A stretch of 64,000 nucleotides of DNA. Origin: Clostridium rhizosphaerae. GTDB taxonomy: Bacteria; Bacillota; Clostridia; Clostridiales; Clostridiaceae. Position numbers and translations under genes: made by a program. The stretch is from the NCBI RefSeq assembly GCF_016765585.1, contig NZ_JAESWC010000014.1:1-64000 (forward strand), given 5' to 3'. Shown here piece by piece: positions 26,348 to 35,732 of this stretch. Each line of letters begins with the position of its first letter. Positions within the stretch are counted from its first letter, which is position 1. The notes below the pieces were generated by a model. The model did no database searches. It saw only the letters and a list, made by a program, of their open reading frames with translations, and was not told the origin of the DNA.

Positions 26348-27457
26348 CTAATAATTACCTCTTCCCTCTTTATCTACCTTAACCTTAACATTAACCTTAA
26401 TATCAGAAGTGGATACTATTTTATCCCAATCCTTGTTTTGATGCCTTCCAAAATTAGCTGCGGCAACTCTTCCTAATTCTAATAAGTCAAGCTTATACTC
26501 ACATTTCATCTTTTGAATAAAAGCATTGCACTCATCTTCTATTTTATCTGAAAGCTCTGCTTCAAGCTTTTTCTTAAGCTCAGGATTATCTATTACGCTT
26601 GGAAATTCCTCGTTTGACGTAATATCCCCTTCTAAGTTTAAGTCTATAATAAATTTATAATTATCTCCATCTTTTTTTACCTTTACCTTTCTTCTGGCTT
26701 CGCAATAATAATCAACATAACTTTTTGCATCCTTTTGAAGGTTCAATGCGCCTCTTGCCTTTTTTTCTCTTAATAGATTTAATATTTTCCCTTCCTGCAT
26801 GTTTACTTTATCAACCATTTTGTCTTTATTAAATACTGCAAAGCCTGCTACCTCAGGCCCTGTTTTCTTAATCTCAACATATGGAATCAAAGCCTTACGT
26901 CCTTCTGAATCAACTCTTACAAAAACATCTGTAAGCTTATAATTATTTGTAAAAAAGTTATAACCTTGAGCGTTCTTAATAACACCTTCAAGATAATCTG
27001 ATGAGGTTGGGTACCCATTAACTTGATAGCCTAAAAGCTCCTCAGCCTTTCCATTATAAACTATGACTGCTCCCATATCATTTACTTCTGAATTTGTAAA
27101 TAAAACATCCAATATATTTCGTATGCCAAATTTTGCGTAATCTTCACTTATAACATATACTTTTTCAAGACCTAAAAGAAACTTGTTATCAGATTTCCTT
27201 TGTCTGTCTCCTCTAGTCATTCCAATTGTACTGCCAATACCTGTCTTAATTTCCCCTGTAATTTTATTATCTTCTCCAAATACATATACGCTTAGCGGTA
27301 TACTGTAGGTAATATGACCATCAACTTCCTCAATAATATCATAACCTGCTCCGGAGAGGACTTGCATATTTTCTACAGGCTTCATATTAGTATCATAAAT
27401 ATAAGATATAAAAAGTAAAACTAAGCTAATTAGAATTACAGTTTGTTTTCCTTTCAT
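26348..27457 (-). CDS. gerKC: Ger(x)C-type germinant receptor subunit
   Basis: A 369-residue C subunit of a GerA-family germinant receptor. Family motifs include the N-terminal beta domain, SEVNDMGAVIVYNG, and the C-terminal AFIQKMKCEYKLDLLELGRVAAANF, which matches the usual Q..xxDxxGfG..h region. The usual lipobox Cys is absent: after the hydrophobic N-terminal helix (7-20) comes SYIYDTNMKPVENM. It would therefore be held by an uncleaved helix. The gene overlaps gerKB by 32 bp. The symbol is by family position, not by proven orthology. Confidence 0.87.
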   Translation of the reverse strand: MKGKQTVILISLVLLFISYIYDTNMKPVENMQVLSGAGYDIIEEVDGHITYSIPLSVYVFGEDNKITGEIKTGIGSTIGMTRGDRQRKSDNKFLLGLEKVYVISEDYAKFGIRNILDVLFTNSEVNDMGAVIVYNGKAEELLGYQVNGYPTSSDYLEGVIKNAQGYNFFTNNYKLTDVFVRVDSEGRKALIPYVEIKKTGPEVAGFAVFNKDKMVDKVNMQEGKILNLLREKKARGALNLQKDAKSYVDYYCEARRKVKVKKDGDNYKFIIDLNLEGDITSNEEFPSVIDNPELKKKLEAELSDKIEDECNAFIQKMKCEYKLDLLELGRVAAANFGRHQNKDWDKIVSTSDIKVNVKVKVDKEGRGNY

Positions 27458-28538
27458 ATTTTCCTTCCTTCTTCAAATAAGTGATAATTACAATTAATGT
27501 TATGCCTATAATATTAAAGAGAATAATATTAGGAGCTGCCTTCCTGAGTATATTTCTTCTAAAGGCTTCATCTGAAAACAGAATAGTAACATATGCTACA
27601 AAGGGATACATTGCATAGCAAAGCTTCTTAAAATCTAAGCCTTTAAAAAAGTCATTAAATATAAAAGTAAAGGTAAAAAAATAATTCGAAATAGTTTTTA
27701 GTGCAACTATACTCCATAAAAACAAAAATATGTATCTGAAATTATTTATTACCGGCATGTTGACAGAACTGGTAACAGATAAAAATGGCCATCCATACTT
27801 CGGTACTATATCAATATCAAGATAGTAAATAGTTGAAAATACAAACCAAACGTATATTAAAGCAGTTACTATTACAGCTTTAAGGGAGGCTTTCACCATA
27901 TTCTCCTTATCTGCTATCCTTGGATATATGATAAATAAAATCTCAACTCCACAGTAGGAGTAAACAGTTTGTATGCTTCCAACAATAATTTTTCCGATAC
28001 TATTTTGAAGCACAGGCATTATATTTAATATACTTCCATCCCTTAATACAGCAATTGGACATAAAATTAAGATAAGCATTAAATAAAAAATCATTTCATT
28101 TACTCTTCCTATAACTTTAAGTTCGAAGGAAGCGGTAAAGGCAGCAGCTAAAATGAAAGCAGCTATTAATTTTGCAGGTGTAAGAAATGAAGCTATATAG
28201 GTTTGCAAAATATCATCTAACCCGGCACTTCTTGTGGCTGCGAAAAATAAAAATTGAAGCATAAAAACAAAATTAAATAAACCTCCAATAAAACTTCCAA
28301 AACATATCTTGCTAATCTGAAGAATATTTTTATCAGGATATCTTTTAAAAAGCAATATCCCCATAATAACAAGATAAAAAGGATACATCATACCGAAGAT
28401 AACTGAGATCCATGCGTCCTGCCCTGAGGCCTTAATAAGATCCTTAGGCGCTGATAAAATGGCTATCCCAATCATCGTTCCTATAATAATAAAACAATAT
28501 TGATTAGCTGTTATTTCATTAGTTCCTACCTTTTTCAT
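27426..28538 (-). CDS. gerKB: GerKB-type germinant receptor permease subunit
   Basis: This spore inner-membrane subunit resembles amino-acid permeases (APC fold) and has about ten helices. NEITANQYCFIIIGTMIGIAIL at the N terminus is the typical first helix, and YPRIADKENMVKASLKA is a conserved loop. I set the start at ATG 28538, after AAAGGAT at an 8-base spacing; a longer frame reaches 28580 without an RBS. It overlaps gerKA by 20 bp. Confidence 0.9.
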   Translation of the reverse strand: MKKVGTNEITANQYCFIIIGTMIGIAILSAPKDLIKASGQDAWISVIFGMMYPFYLVIMGILLFKRYPDKNILQISKICFGSFIGGLFNFVFMLQFLFFAATRSAGLDDILQTYIASFLTPAKLIAAFILAAAFTASFELKVIGRVNEMIFYLMLILILCPIAVLRDGSILNIMPVLQNSIGKIIVGSIQTVYSYCGVEILFIIYPRIADKENMVKASLKAVIVTALIYVWFVFSTIYYLDIDIVPKYGWPFLSVTSSVNMPVINNFRYIFLFLWSIVALKTISNYFFTFTFIFNDFFKGLDFKKLCYAMYPFVAYVTILFSDEAFRRNILRKAAPNIILFNIIGITLIVIITYLKKEGKYERKTNCNSN

Positions 28539-30036
28539 TGCTATCCTTTCTTCCCTTAAGCCATTTATATCTAAAATCACTTTGTCTTACAGGGTCTTTA
28601 TTAGGAATACTTTCCGGCCTTTTATTCATCTTCCAAAATTGCGTTCTTATGAATAAATCCTTAAAATCTCCAGGTTTATTTATACTGAAATACGGCACGC
28701 CAAAGCTTTCAAGAGAGCAAATATGTACTATAATAAAATACCAGCCTAGTGCAATGCCAAACATCCCCATCATTTCAGACAATATGAGTATCGGAAACCT
28801 AAGCACTCTAATTGCAATAGCCATATCATAATTAGGTATTACAAAAGTTGCCACGACGGTAATACCTAATATAAGAAGTGTAGTTGGACTTGCAAATTTT
28901 GCCCTTATAGCTGCATCACCGATAATAAGTCCACCTACAACGCTGAGTACCTGACCCACCTTTCCCGGCAGCCTAAGTCCACCTTCTCTTAATACTTCTA
29001 CCACTATTTCCATCGCCAGTATTTCTAAAAAAGGTGATAAAAGAATTCCCTTTCTTGACAATACTAATGGGACAACAGAATTAATGGGAAAAAGCTCTGA
29101 GTTATATTTTACAAAGGTTAAATATATTGCCGGCAGTGTAATAACAATAAATATATTAAGCATTCTTAAAAATCTTGTTACTGAAGAAACAATAGAACGC
29201 TGATTATAGTCTTCTACTGCCTGAAAAAATTCTTCAAATATTGCCGGTGCTGTTATAACAAAAGGTACATTGTCAAGAATAATAGCTACTCTTCCTTCCA
29301 TTAAATTTGCTTGTATCTTATCCGCTCTTTCTGTTCCAAAAGTTTGTGGAAACGGGCTGTAGGGATGATTTTCTATATATTGTTCTATAGCTCCTATTCC
29401 TGCAGCACCATCTATGTCAATAACACTAATTCTTTTTCTTATCTCATTTAATACATCATCGTCAACAATATCCTTTAAGTAAACTAAAGCAAGCTCCGTT
29501 TGAGTATGTCTTCCGATGATAAACTTTTCTACAGTCAGATACTTACTCTTAATTCTTCTTCTTAAAATTCCTATGTTAGTATTTATATTTTCAATAAACC
29601 CTTCCCTTGGGCCTCTAATAACAGGTTCATTAACAGGCTCTGAAATGCTTCTATAATTCCCTTCCGCAGCATCTATTAAAATAAAAGAGCTTATCTTATC
29701 TATGATCAAAACAGCTTTTCCTGTTTTTATTCCACTTATCGCTTCCTCCAAATTGTTTCTAACAACTGTATTGCAAAGAGAAATATATTTTCTTGATAGA
29801 TATTCTGGAATATTAATGTTCAAATTCAAGTCTTCTGACAGTTGAAGCATAAGTGGATTTAAAACATCTCTGTTCAGCATATCCTTGCTTACCATTCCGT
29901 TATTATAAATGAGGGCTGCATTTAAAAACCTTGTCTTCCCTATTATAAACTCCTTAACAGCTACCGGGGATTGAGTACCTATTTCACTTAAAATGATTTT
30001 TAAATTTGCTCTTATATCTGTAGTCAGAGTCTGCAT
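28519..30036 (-). CDS. gerKA: GerKA-type germinant receptor subunit
   Basis: A 505-residue A subunit. The N-terminal soluble half (to about 270) contains the germinant-binding family motifs, including PVNEPVIRGPREGFIENINTN, which is nearly invariant. RLRIKSKYL-like and DGAAGIGAIEQYIE segments follow. The membrane half has five helices with PFLEILAMEIVVEVLREGGLRLPG. It is the first gene of the four-gene operon A-B-C-small protein. Its Shine-Dalgarno AAAGGAGG is part of the two-hairpin repeat at 30042-30123. Confidence 0.93.
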   Translation of the reverse strand: MQTLTTDIRANLKIILSEIGTQSPVAVKEFIIGKTRFLNAALIYNNGMVSKDMLNRDVLNPLMLQLSEDLNLNINIPEYLSRKYISLCNTVVRNNLEEAISGIKTGKAVLIIDKISSFILIDAAEGNYRSISEPVNEPVIRGPREGFIENINTNIGILRRRIKSKYLTVEKFIIGRHTQTELALVYLKDIVDDDVLNEIRKRISVIDIDGAAGIGAIEQYIENHPYSPFPQTFGTERADKIQANLMEGRVAIILDNVPFVITAPAIFEEFFQAVEDYNQRSIVSSVTRFLRMLNIFIVITLPAIYLTFVKYNSELFPINSVVPLVLSRKGILLSPFLEILAMEIVVEVLREGGLRLPGKVGQVLSVVGGLIIGDAAIRAKFASPTTLLILGITVVATFVIPNYDMAIAIRVLRFPILILSEMMGMFGIALGWYFIIVHICSLESFGVPYFSINKPGDFKDLFIRTQFWKMNKRPESIPNKDPVRQSDFRYKWLKGRKDSNEKGRN

Positions 30037-30041
30037 TATTG

Positions 30042-30123
30042 CCTCCTTTCAGGAAACGGGGCTCTCTAAAAGCGCTCACTCCGTTCGCAGAGTGCCCGTT
30101 AAAGCCCATTTAGGACTTTAACT
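30042..30123 (-). repeat. Two-hairpin SD-associated repeat, copy 1
   Basis: Read leftward the unit contains a GTTAAAGTCC ATTT GGGCTTTAAC hairpin, a second hairpin whose loop has CGAACGGAGTGAGCG, then CGTTTCCTGAAAGGAGG, which is the ribosome binding site of gerKA. The order matches the copies at 45711 and 63845. The upstream AGGAGG is no longer present. It overlaps the left end of the palindromic element at 30058-30284. Confidence 0.75.
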
Positions 30124-30284
30124 TGTCAGTAATAATTATTTGTATGTAATGAGTATTTGCATATCTTGTTTCATATATGCAAAAAAATAAAAGCTACTCC
30201 AAAGACAACTATACTTAGTGTGGCATATGAATCTTATGTATTCAAATATCACACATTGAGTTTAAGTTGTTTTGGGGCAGCCCC
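30058..30284. repeat. Palindromic element, GGGGCTGYCC family
   Basis: The left end is GGGGCTCTCTAAAA; the right end, inverted, is GGGGCTGCCCCAAAACAAC, followed by TAAACT and ATATTTGAATA, as in the elements at 1282 and 4051. It fills the gap between the diguanylate cyclase and gerKA genes and is entangled with SD-associated repeat copy 1. Confidence 0.55.
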
Positions 30285-30297
30285 TGATTTTTGATTT

Positions 30298-31026
30298 TTA
30301 TATGCAAATTGTATTTCTTCCTGAGTGCTTTGCCCTATAAAGCTTGATGTCAGCTTCCTCTTTTAATAAACTGACATCAGTAACAGTGGCCGGATAAACT
30401 GCAATCCCAATTGAAACTGTTACTTTTATTGTACTTCCACAGGGCAGAACAAATATATCTCCTTCTATGTTCCTTCTTATCTTTTCGGCAATCTCTGAGG
30501 TTCTTTCTTTTGTGCAGTCTCTTAATATGACGCTGAATTCTTCCCCGCCAACTCTTCCTACCACATCAAAATCTCTTACTGATTTTAATAAAATAGTGCT
30601 TAATTCCTTTAAAACGGCATCTCCAGCAGCATGTCCATAAGTATCATTAACTCTTTTAAATAAATCAACATCTATAGCAAGAAGAGCTATGCTTTCCTCA
30701 TTTACTCTAGCCTTATTAATAAGCTCATTAAAGGACTTATCAAAGCTTCGCACGTTATCTAGGCCTGTAAGATAATCCTTCGCAGCCTCCTCTTTTAACC
30801 TTTCCATAGTGCAGCAGACTTTTGTTATTTTTCCTGAAAGATACAAAACTATTAAATTTGAGATAATTGCTCCTATCAAAAAATAAAGCAGTATAAGACT
30901 TTGATTTTTTGTATCCTTAAGTAATGCAAGAATCAAAAGCGTTAAAGCAAATTCCGCGTAGAAAAGCATATTTGTCCATCTATTACTTTTATATATATTT
31001 GATATAAATTCTTTTACTGTGTCCAT
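30298..31026 (-). CDS. Membrane-bound diguanylate cyclase (GGDEF)
   Basis: This protein makes cyclic di-GMP from two GTP. Two N-terminal helices (about 19-36 and 42-64) anchor a single GGDEF domain (about 80-242). The active site is GGEEF (in GRVGGEEFSVIL). An inhibitory I-site RDFD lies five residues before it, so product feedback is expected. DVDLFKRVNDTYGHAAGD and VSIGIAVYP are intact. There is no recognisable sensor domain. It is monocistronic. Confidence 0.93.
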   Translation of the reverse strand: MDTVKEFISNIYKSNRWTNMLFYAEFALTLLILALLKDTKNQSLILLYFLIGAIISNLIVLYLSGKITKVCCTMERLKEEAAKDYLTGLDNVRSFDKSFNELINKARVNEESIALLAIDVDLFKRVNDTYGHAAGDAVLKELSTILLKSVRDFDVVGRVGGEEFSVILRDCTKERTSEIAEKIRRNIEGDIFVLPCGSTIKVTVSIGIAVYPATVTDVSLLKEEADIKLYRAKHSGRNTICI

Positions 31027-31163
31027 TACTTCGATTATCCCCCTAGAGAATTCAACTTAAAATACTGTGTTGTAGTTAATATTTCGACAAACTTACAAAA
31101 ATCTTTACTAGTAATGTTTGGATAATAGCTTGTCTTACTATATAATATGAACTTTTATTTAAA

Positions 31164-31192
31164 ATGACATTTAAATATTGTAATGTTATAAT
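31164..31192 (+). promoter_or_regulatory. Promoter of the 179-aa gene and ene-reductase
   Basis: ATGACA (31164-31169) and TATAAT (31187-31192) are 17 bp apart, about 40 bp before the gene at 31231. Confidence 0.6.
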
Positions 31193-31230
31193 AAATTGGT
31201 GTAAACGATATGAATAAGGAGAGTGGTACT

Positions 31231-31770
31231 ATGATAAATTCAATAAAATTAAACTTAGATACTATAGAGGCCATGCTTTATTTCTGGAGCGCTGTAAATG
31301 ACAGAGAAAATGTTTCTGAAATGTTTATCTACGACTTAACTGCAATGCCTGGATTAACTTTAGCTTATGATGAAAGCTTTACTGAGGAGTCTGTTAGAAG
31401 AGCACTTAGTGCAATTAAAAACAGAGAAATTTTCTCAAGAACATCCAGGGAAGAGGGAAGATTTTATAATAACAATCTTTGGATGATGGAAGACCTTGAG
31501 TATACAAACTTAATGGTTGCACCAATAAAGAAGTTAAACTTAGACTTTTTATTAGAAATACTTAATTTCAAATTTTCTGATCCTAAATACACAGAGCTTG
31601 AAGTTTATTTTTCTCCTCTTCATGTAGATGAATATTTAATTAAGGAAAATAAGCTTATAATAAACTTTTTCAGAGTAAAGCCTAGCGATTTTGATGATAA
31701 TACTTTTATTGGCGATAAAGAACTTAAGGTATACATAGAGGAAAAACTAGAAGAACTATTACGAAAATAA
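31231..31770 (+). CDS. TDE2712-like protein (179 aa)
   Basis: A soluble protein. The opening LNLDTIEAMLYFWSAVNDRE, the middle SVRRALSAIKNRE and NNLWMMEDLEYTNLMVAPIKKLNLD resemble the uncharacterised TDE2712 family, from memory. I start it at ATG 31231, which has AAGGAGAG 8-9 bases upstream; an ATG seven codons earlier overlaps that RBS. It is followed after 16 bp by an ene-reductase gene, so the two form an operon. Confidence 0.7.
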   Translation: MINSIKLNLDTIEAMLYFWSAVNDRENVSEMFIYDLTAMPGLTLAYDESFTEESVRRALSAIKNREIFSRTSREEGRFYNNNLWMMEDLEYTNLMVAPIKKLNLDFLLEILNFKFSDPKYTELEVYFSPLHVDEYLIKENKLIINFFRVKPSDFDDNTFIGDKELKVYIEEKLEELLRK

Positions 31771-31786
31771 AGGAGACTTCATGTAA

Positions 31787-32824
31787 ATGTCAAAACTATT
31801 TAGTACTTATAAGATAAAAGATATGGAGCTTAAAAACAGAATAGTAATGGCTCCTATGTGTATGGATTCAGCAGAAAACGGCTTTGCAAATGATTGGCAC
31901 TTTACTCATTATACAACAAGAGCCGTTGGTGGAGTGGGGCTTATAATCATTGAAGCTACCGGCATTGAACCTGGTGGAATGATTACAGACAAAGACTTAG
32001 GTTTGTGGGATGATGCTCAAATTGATGGGCTTAAGAAAATAGTTGAGGTATGTCACAAAAGAGGCTCTAAGATTGGTATACAAATTAATCATTCTGGAAG
32101 AAAATCAGAGGTTCTTTCACATCCAATTATAGCCCCAAATGCTATAGCTTTCAATGAAAGCTATAGAGTTCCTTTAGAGATGAGCAAAGAAGATATAAAA
32201 AGAACTATAACCCTATTTAAAGAAGCCGCTGAAAGAGCCTTAAAGGCAGGTTTTGATTTAATAGAGCTTCATGGAGCTCATGGATATTTGATAGGACAAT
32301 TTCTTTCACCATTAACTAATAAAAGACAGGATGAGTATGGTGGAAGTCCTGAAAATAGAGTTAGATTTTTGAAGGAAGTTATCAGAGCTGTAAAAACTGT
32401 ATGGTCTGAAACAAAACCCCTACTGCTTAGAGTATCTGCTGAAGATTATAACGAAGGAGGAAATACCTCTGAAATAATGGCACAGCTTATTAACTTAGTT
32501 AAAGCTGAAGGAATAGATATGGTTGATGTCAGCACAGGAGGAACTGCTCCTGCTAGAATCAGTACTTACCCAGGCTATCAAGTAAAACCTTCTGAAATAA
32601 TTAAACACTCCTGTTCTATCCCAACAATAGCCGGAGGACTTGTTACATCACCTCTTATGGCTGAAGAAATACTGTGCAATGACAGAGCAGATCTAATTTT
32701 CCTAGGCAGGGAATTGCTAAGAAACCCTTATTGGTCTTTTGATGCAGCAAAAATTCTTAATGATGATATAACCTGGCCTGTTCAATACGAAAGAAGTAAA
32801 ACTGTTAGAAAAGGCGGATTTTAA
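31787..32824 (+). CDS. NADH:flavin oxidoreductase / ene-reductase (OYE family)
   Basis: An FMN-dependent TIM-barrel enzyme of 345 residues in the old yellow enzyme family (YqjM/NamA-like). Motifs are NRIVMAPMCMD, IQINHSGRK, GFDLIELHGAHGYLIGQFLSPLTNKRQDEYGGS, and a C-terminal GRELLRNPYW. The His and Tyr residues in HGAHGYL bind substrate. It has no C-terminal Fe-S and FAD/NAD domains, so it is the short class reducing activated double bonds. The RBS AAAGGAG is followed by an ATG-TAA dipeptide frame before the true ATG. Confidence 0.93.
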   Translation: MSKLFSTYKIKDMELKNRIVMAPMCMDSAENGFANDWHFTHYTTRAVGGVGLIIIEATGIEPGGMITDKDLGLWDDAQIDGLKKIVEVCHKRGSKIGIQINHSGRKSEVLSHPIIAPNAIAFNESYRVPLEMSKEDIKRTITLFKEAAERALKAGFDLIELHGAHGYLIGQFLSPLTNKRQDEYGGSPENRVRFLKEVIRAVKTVWSETKPLLLRVSAEDYNEGGNTSEIMAQLINLVKAEGIDMVDVSTGGTAPARISTYPGYQVKPSEIIKHSCSIPTIAGGLVTSPLMAEEILCNDRADLIFLGRELLRNPYWSFDAAKILNDDITWPVQYERSKTVRKGGF

Positions 32825-32832
32825 ATTTAATA

Positions 32833-32887
32833 GGGGCCGTTCTTAAAATACCTTAAATCTATCGCATATTGTTTTAAGGGCAGCCCC
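32833..32887. repeat. Short palindromic element / terminator
   Basis: GGGGCCGTTCTTAAAATA and TTTTAAGGGCAGCCCC form a long imperfect stem followed by TTTT. It sits between convergent genes and probably terminates both. Its ends match the GGGGCTGYCC family. Confidence 0.7.
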
Positions 32888-32896
32888 TTTTCATAA

Positions 32897-33925
32897 TTAC
32901 AACTTTTTTCCTTCCTGTAATGCCAATTCTATATAAGCACTAATTGAATTAATATTTGAGTTTATTCTTGACTCATTCTGATCCGCAGTATTCTTTTTAT
33001 AATTTAATTCAACATTGTGCCCTTTTGCTGTAAAATCTACTTTCTTTAATATCTGTATACATTGTTCTAAGACATCTATTCCTTTGTTATCAAACTCACT
33101 ATCTTTATATCCTCTGCATACAACAAAATTAATATCATATGCCAGATGATTTATATCTCTAAAATACTTCAAAATCCTTTCTATAGTTTTAAGCTTTTCA
33201 GGGTGCAATAAATTAAAAGAGTACGATGCTTCATTTATCATAATGCTTATATTGGAATATACTAAATCTAAATCGTTAAATATGGCTGGAAAAAGAGTTA
33301 TATACTCTCTATTTTCATTATCACATTTTCCCTCCAGCTGTTTTTGTGTATATTCCAGCCCGTTTAGCAATTGATTCTTAGAAAATTGAAGCCTCTTGTA
33401 TGCAATTCTTCTATAATACAAAAATGAAAAAATAAAATTATAAAGTATTGCTATTAAAACTCCTAACCCAAGCGCAGCTATTCTTAACCTGTAAGTAAGC
33501 CATATGCTTGGATTACCCAGAGCATCCTTCTGAACGTATTGAGTCATATAAATACAAGTAAATATTGCAACGGGAGAAACCATTCTCCAGTTTATCTTCA
33601 AAGACACAAATAATGTTAAAGCCATAGAAACAGCTATTACAAATGCATTGATTCCAAAAAATACTATTAAAATTGATGTACAGGCAGCACCTAAGGTAGA
33701 CGCAATAAGCTGGCTTATTCCACCCTTGATTCCAAGAATATTAATAGGTTCAAGATTATACATGACTCCTAAAAGTACAGAAATCATATCCAGCCTTGTA
33801 AGCGGCAAACCTGTTCCTATAACATATCCGGTGGCTATAGCCGCCATAGCTTTAACAATATAAAGCTTTGAGTCAAATAAAGCCGCCTCTCTTTTTAAGC
33901 CCAATAAATCTGACAACCCTTTCAT
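32897..33925 (-). CDS. Aromatic acid exporter / FUSC family membrane protein
   Basis: Residues 20-170 have six hydrophobic helices, opening with FDSKLYIVKAMAAIATGYVIG, which is typical of the ArAE/FUSC-type N terminus. The C-terminal half (about 180-342) is soluble and helical, as in the family. I start it at ATG 33925 with GTGAGG upstream; an ATG 11 codons earlier lacks an RBS. The presumed role is efflux of aromatic acids or similar compounds; no MFP partner is nearby. Confidence 0.8.
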   Translation of the reverse strand: MKGLSDLLGLKREAALFDSKLYIVKAMAAIATGYVIGTGLPLTRLDMISVLLGVMYNLEPINILGIKGGISQLIASTLGAACTSILIVFFGINAFVIAVSMALTLFVSLKINWRMVSPVAIFTCIYMTQYVQKDALGNPSIWLTYRLRIAALGLGVLIAILYNFIFSFLYYRRIAYKRLQFSKNQLLNGLEYTQKQLEGKCDNENREYITLFPAIFNDLDLVYSNISIMINEASYSFNLLHPEKLKTIERILKYFRDINHLAYDINFVVCRGYKDSEFDNKGIDVLEQCIQILKKVDFTAKGHNVELNYKKNTADQNESRINSNINSISAYIELALQEGKKL

Positions 33926-34069
33926 AAATACCTCACTAAAATCACAAAATATAATCATTTATAACCGAACTTTATATCACTTACAGGTTAATACTCAAAT
34001 ATAAGTGAGAAGAATATTATTTTTTATTTTTCGAAGACTATTAATAGTATATCTATATGGAAGGGATTT

Positions 34070-34771
34070 ATGATGAATACTTACTTTCTTATCCTTATTA
34101 GAACAATAACAATAATGTCAGTAACTCTATTTTCAATACTTCTTATAATGGGGAAGAGGCCTATAGGTGAGCTTCCGGTATTTGACTACCTTATTATAAT
34201 AACTTTAGGTAGTGTTGTTGGAGCAGATATAGCCGAACCAAATATAAATCACGCTCACATTGCTTTTGCAATAATAATCTTGGCACTATTTCAAAAATCA
34301 GTTACTTTATTAGCTTTAAAAAGCAAACTTATAAAAAAGCTTGTAACTTTTGAACCTACTATAGTTATCAAAAACGGAAAATTCATATATAAAAATCTTA
34401 AGCATGCTAAATATTCAATAGATGAAGTGCTAATGCTTTTAAGAGAAAAGGATATATTTGATATAAATGAAGTATACCTGGCGATACTAGAGCCGAACGG
34501 AAATCTTTCAGCACTTAAGCATTCTCAATACGAAACAGTAACATTAAAGAATATGAATATAAAGCATTCAGATCCGCATCCACCTTTAACTATAATTCAT
34601 GAGGGAAATTTTGTTCAGGAAAATCTATCAGCTTTAAAAATCTCTAAAGAAGAGATAATTGAAAGACTTCCCAAAGAAGGTTTCAATGATTACAAAAATA
34701 TAGTTTATGCTTCAATAGATACAGAAGGCAATATAAATATATCACCTTATGATTACGACGGGAATTCTTAA
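34070..34771 (+). CDS. DUF421 (YetF-like) membrane protein
   Basis: A 233-residue protein with three N-terminal helices followed by the YetF-type soluble domain. The family motifs LLIMGKRPIGELPVFDYLIIITLGSVVGADIAEP and a KNLKHAKYSIDEVLMLLREKDIFDINEVYLAILEPNGNLS region are clear. YetF proteins in bacilli affect spore germination and protein stability; the role here is unknown. The second ATG, one codon on, is also possible. It is monocistronic. Confidence 0.88.
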   Translation: MMNTYFLILIRTITIMSVTLFSILLIMGKRPIGELPVFDYLIIITLGSVVGADIAEPNINHAHIAFAIIILALFQKSVTLLALKSKLIKKLVTFEPTIVIKNGKFIYKNLKHAKYSIDEVLMLLREKDIFDINEVYLAILEPNGNLSALKHSQYETVTLKNMNIKHSDPHPPLTIIHEGNFVQENLSALKISKEEIIERLPKEGFNDYKNIVYASIDTEGNINISPYDYDGNS

Positions 34772-34786
34772 TATTTTTTCACCCAA

Positions 34787-34824
34787 CAAGAAAAGAAGAT
34801 ATCTAGTTATCGCGATATCTTCTT
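34787..34824. terminator. Bidirectional terminator
   Basis: AAGAAGATATC pairs with GATATCTTCTT over a 10-nt loop between the convergent DUF421 and PfkB genes. Confidence 0.8.
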
Positions 34825-34832
34825 AGAATATT

Positions 34833-35732
34833 CTATTTATTTAATTCATAATATTTTTCATACTCTTCTTCAATTAAAGCTTCACTTAAGCCTTCAAAGG
34901 CAAGCTCATCCGAAGTAATGCATAAGCCTGCACAGATTGTTCCTAATTTCAAGCAATCGTCTATTGATTTTTCTTTCAAGAAGCCATATAGAAAACCTGA
35001 GAAGAAACTATCTCCTGCACCATTTGCATCTTTAAACTTATAATCTTTAATTATTGGAGTTTCAATCCAACTTCCATCTTTGGTTAAGGCAGTTGAACCT
35101 ATTTTGCCATGAGTACACACGACAAACTCCTTACCCCTAGCCATCCAGCTTTCCATCACAGGCTTATAGTTGCTCATATTATCGGAGCTTACAAAAATAT
35201 AATCTGCAATATCTATATAATCTTCATGATATGGATTTCCTATATTATAATCATGTAAATCCGTCCAAACAGGCTTATTATATTTTTTGATAAGCGGTAT
35301 TATCTGTTTTGTATATCCTACAATGATTAAAACTATAATATCACATTCTTTTACAAGTGCTTCCATCCTAGCCATATCTAAATCCAATTCAAAGGAAGAC
35401 TGAGTAACAAAGATAGATATTCTATTTCCGTTTTCATCCATAAGGTTTACATGTCTTTCTGTACCTTTTGGGTCTATGTCGTAAATAAAATTTACTCCGG
35501 CAACCTTAAGCCCATCAACAATCTTGCTTCCCCACAAGTCATCTCCTATTACTGAATGAAGTGTATTATCTACATCAAGCTTTGTCAAATTTAAAGCTTT
35601 CCCTGCACCTGTTGATCCTAAAGTCTCATTAAAAGGTGCATAATGTATCGTCTGCGGCTCTGGCTCTGGCAAGTTTTTTAAGTAAATTATCGAGTCGAAG
35701 GTTGTTCCTCCAATTACCAATATTTTTTTCAT
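34833..35732 (-). CDS. PfkB family carbohydrate/nucleoside kinase
   Basis: A ribokinase-fold sugar or nucleoside kinase of 299 residues. The N-terminal PfkB pattern (GSTGAGKALNLTKLD) is slightly divergent. The C-terminal signature DANGAGDSFFSGFLYGFL holds the catalytic Asp and anion hole. The substrate cannot be read from sequence, and no transport or sugar genes are adjacent. RBS AGGGGG precedes the ATG. Confidence 0.87.
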   Translation of the reverse strand: MKKILVIGGTTFDSIIYLKNLPEPEPQTIHYAPFNETLGSTGAGKALNLTKLDVDNTLHSVIGDDLWGSKIVDGLKVAGVNFIYDIDPKGTERHVNLMDENGNRISIFVTQSSFELDLDMARMEALVKECDIIVLIIVGYTKQIIPLIKKYNKPVWTDLHDYNIGNPYHEDYIDIADYIFVSSDNMSNYKPVMESWMARGKEFVVCTHGKIGSTALTKDGSWIETPIIKDYKFKDANGAGDSFFSGFLYGFLKEKSIDDCLKLGTICAGLCITSDELAFEGLSEALIEEEYEKYYELNK

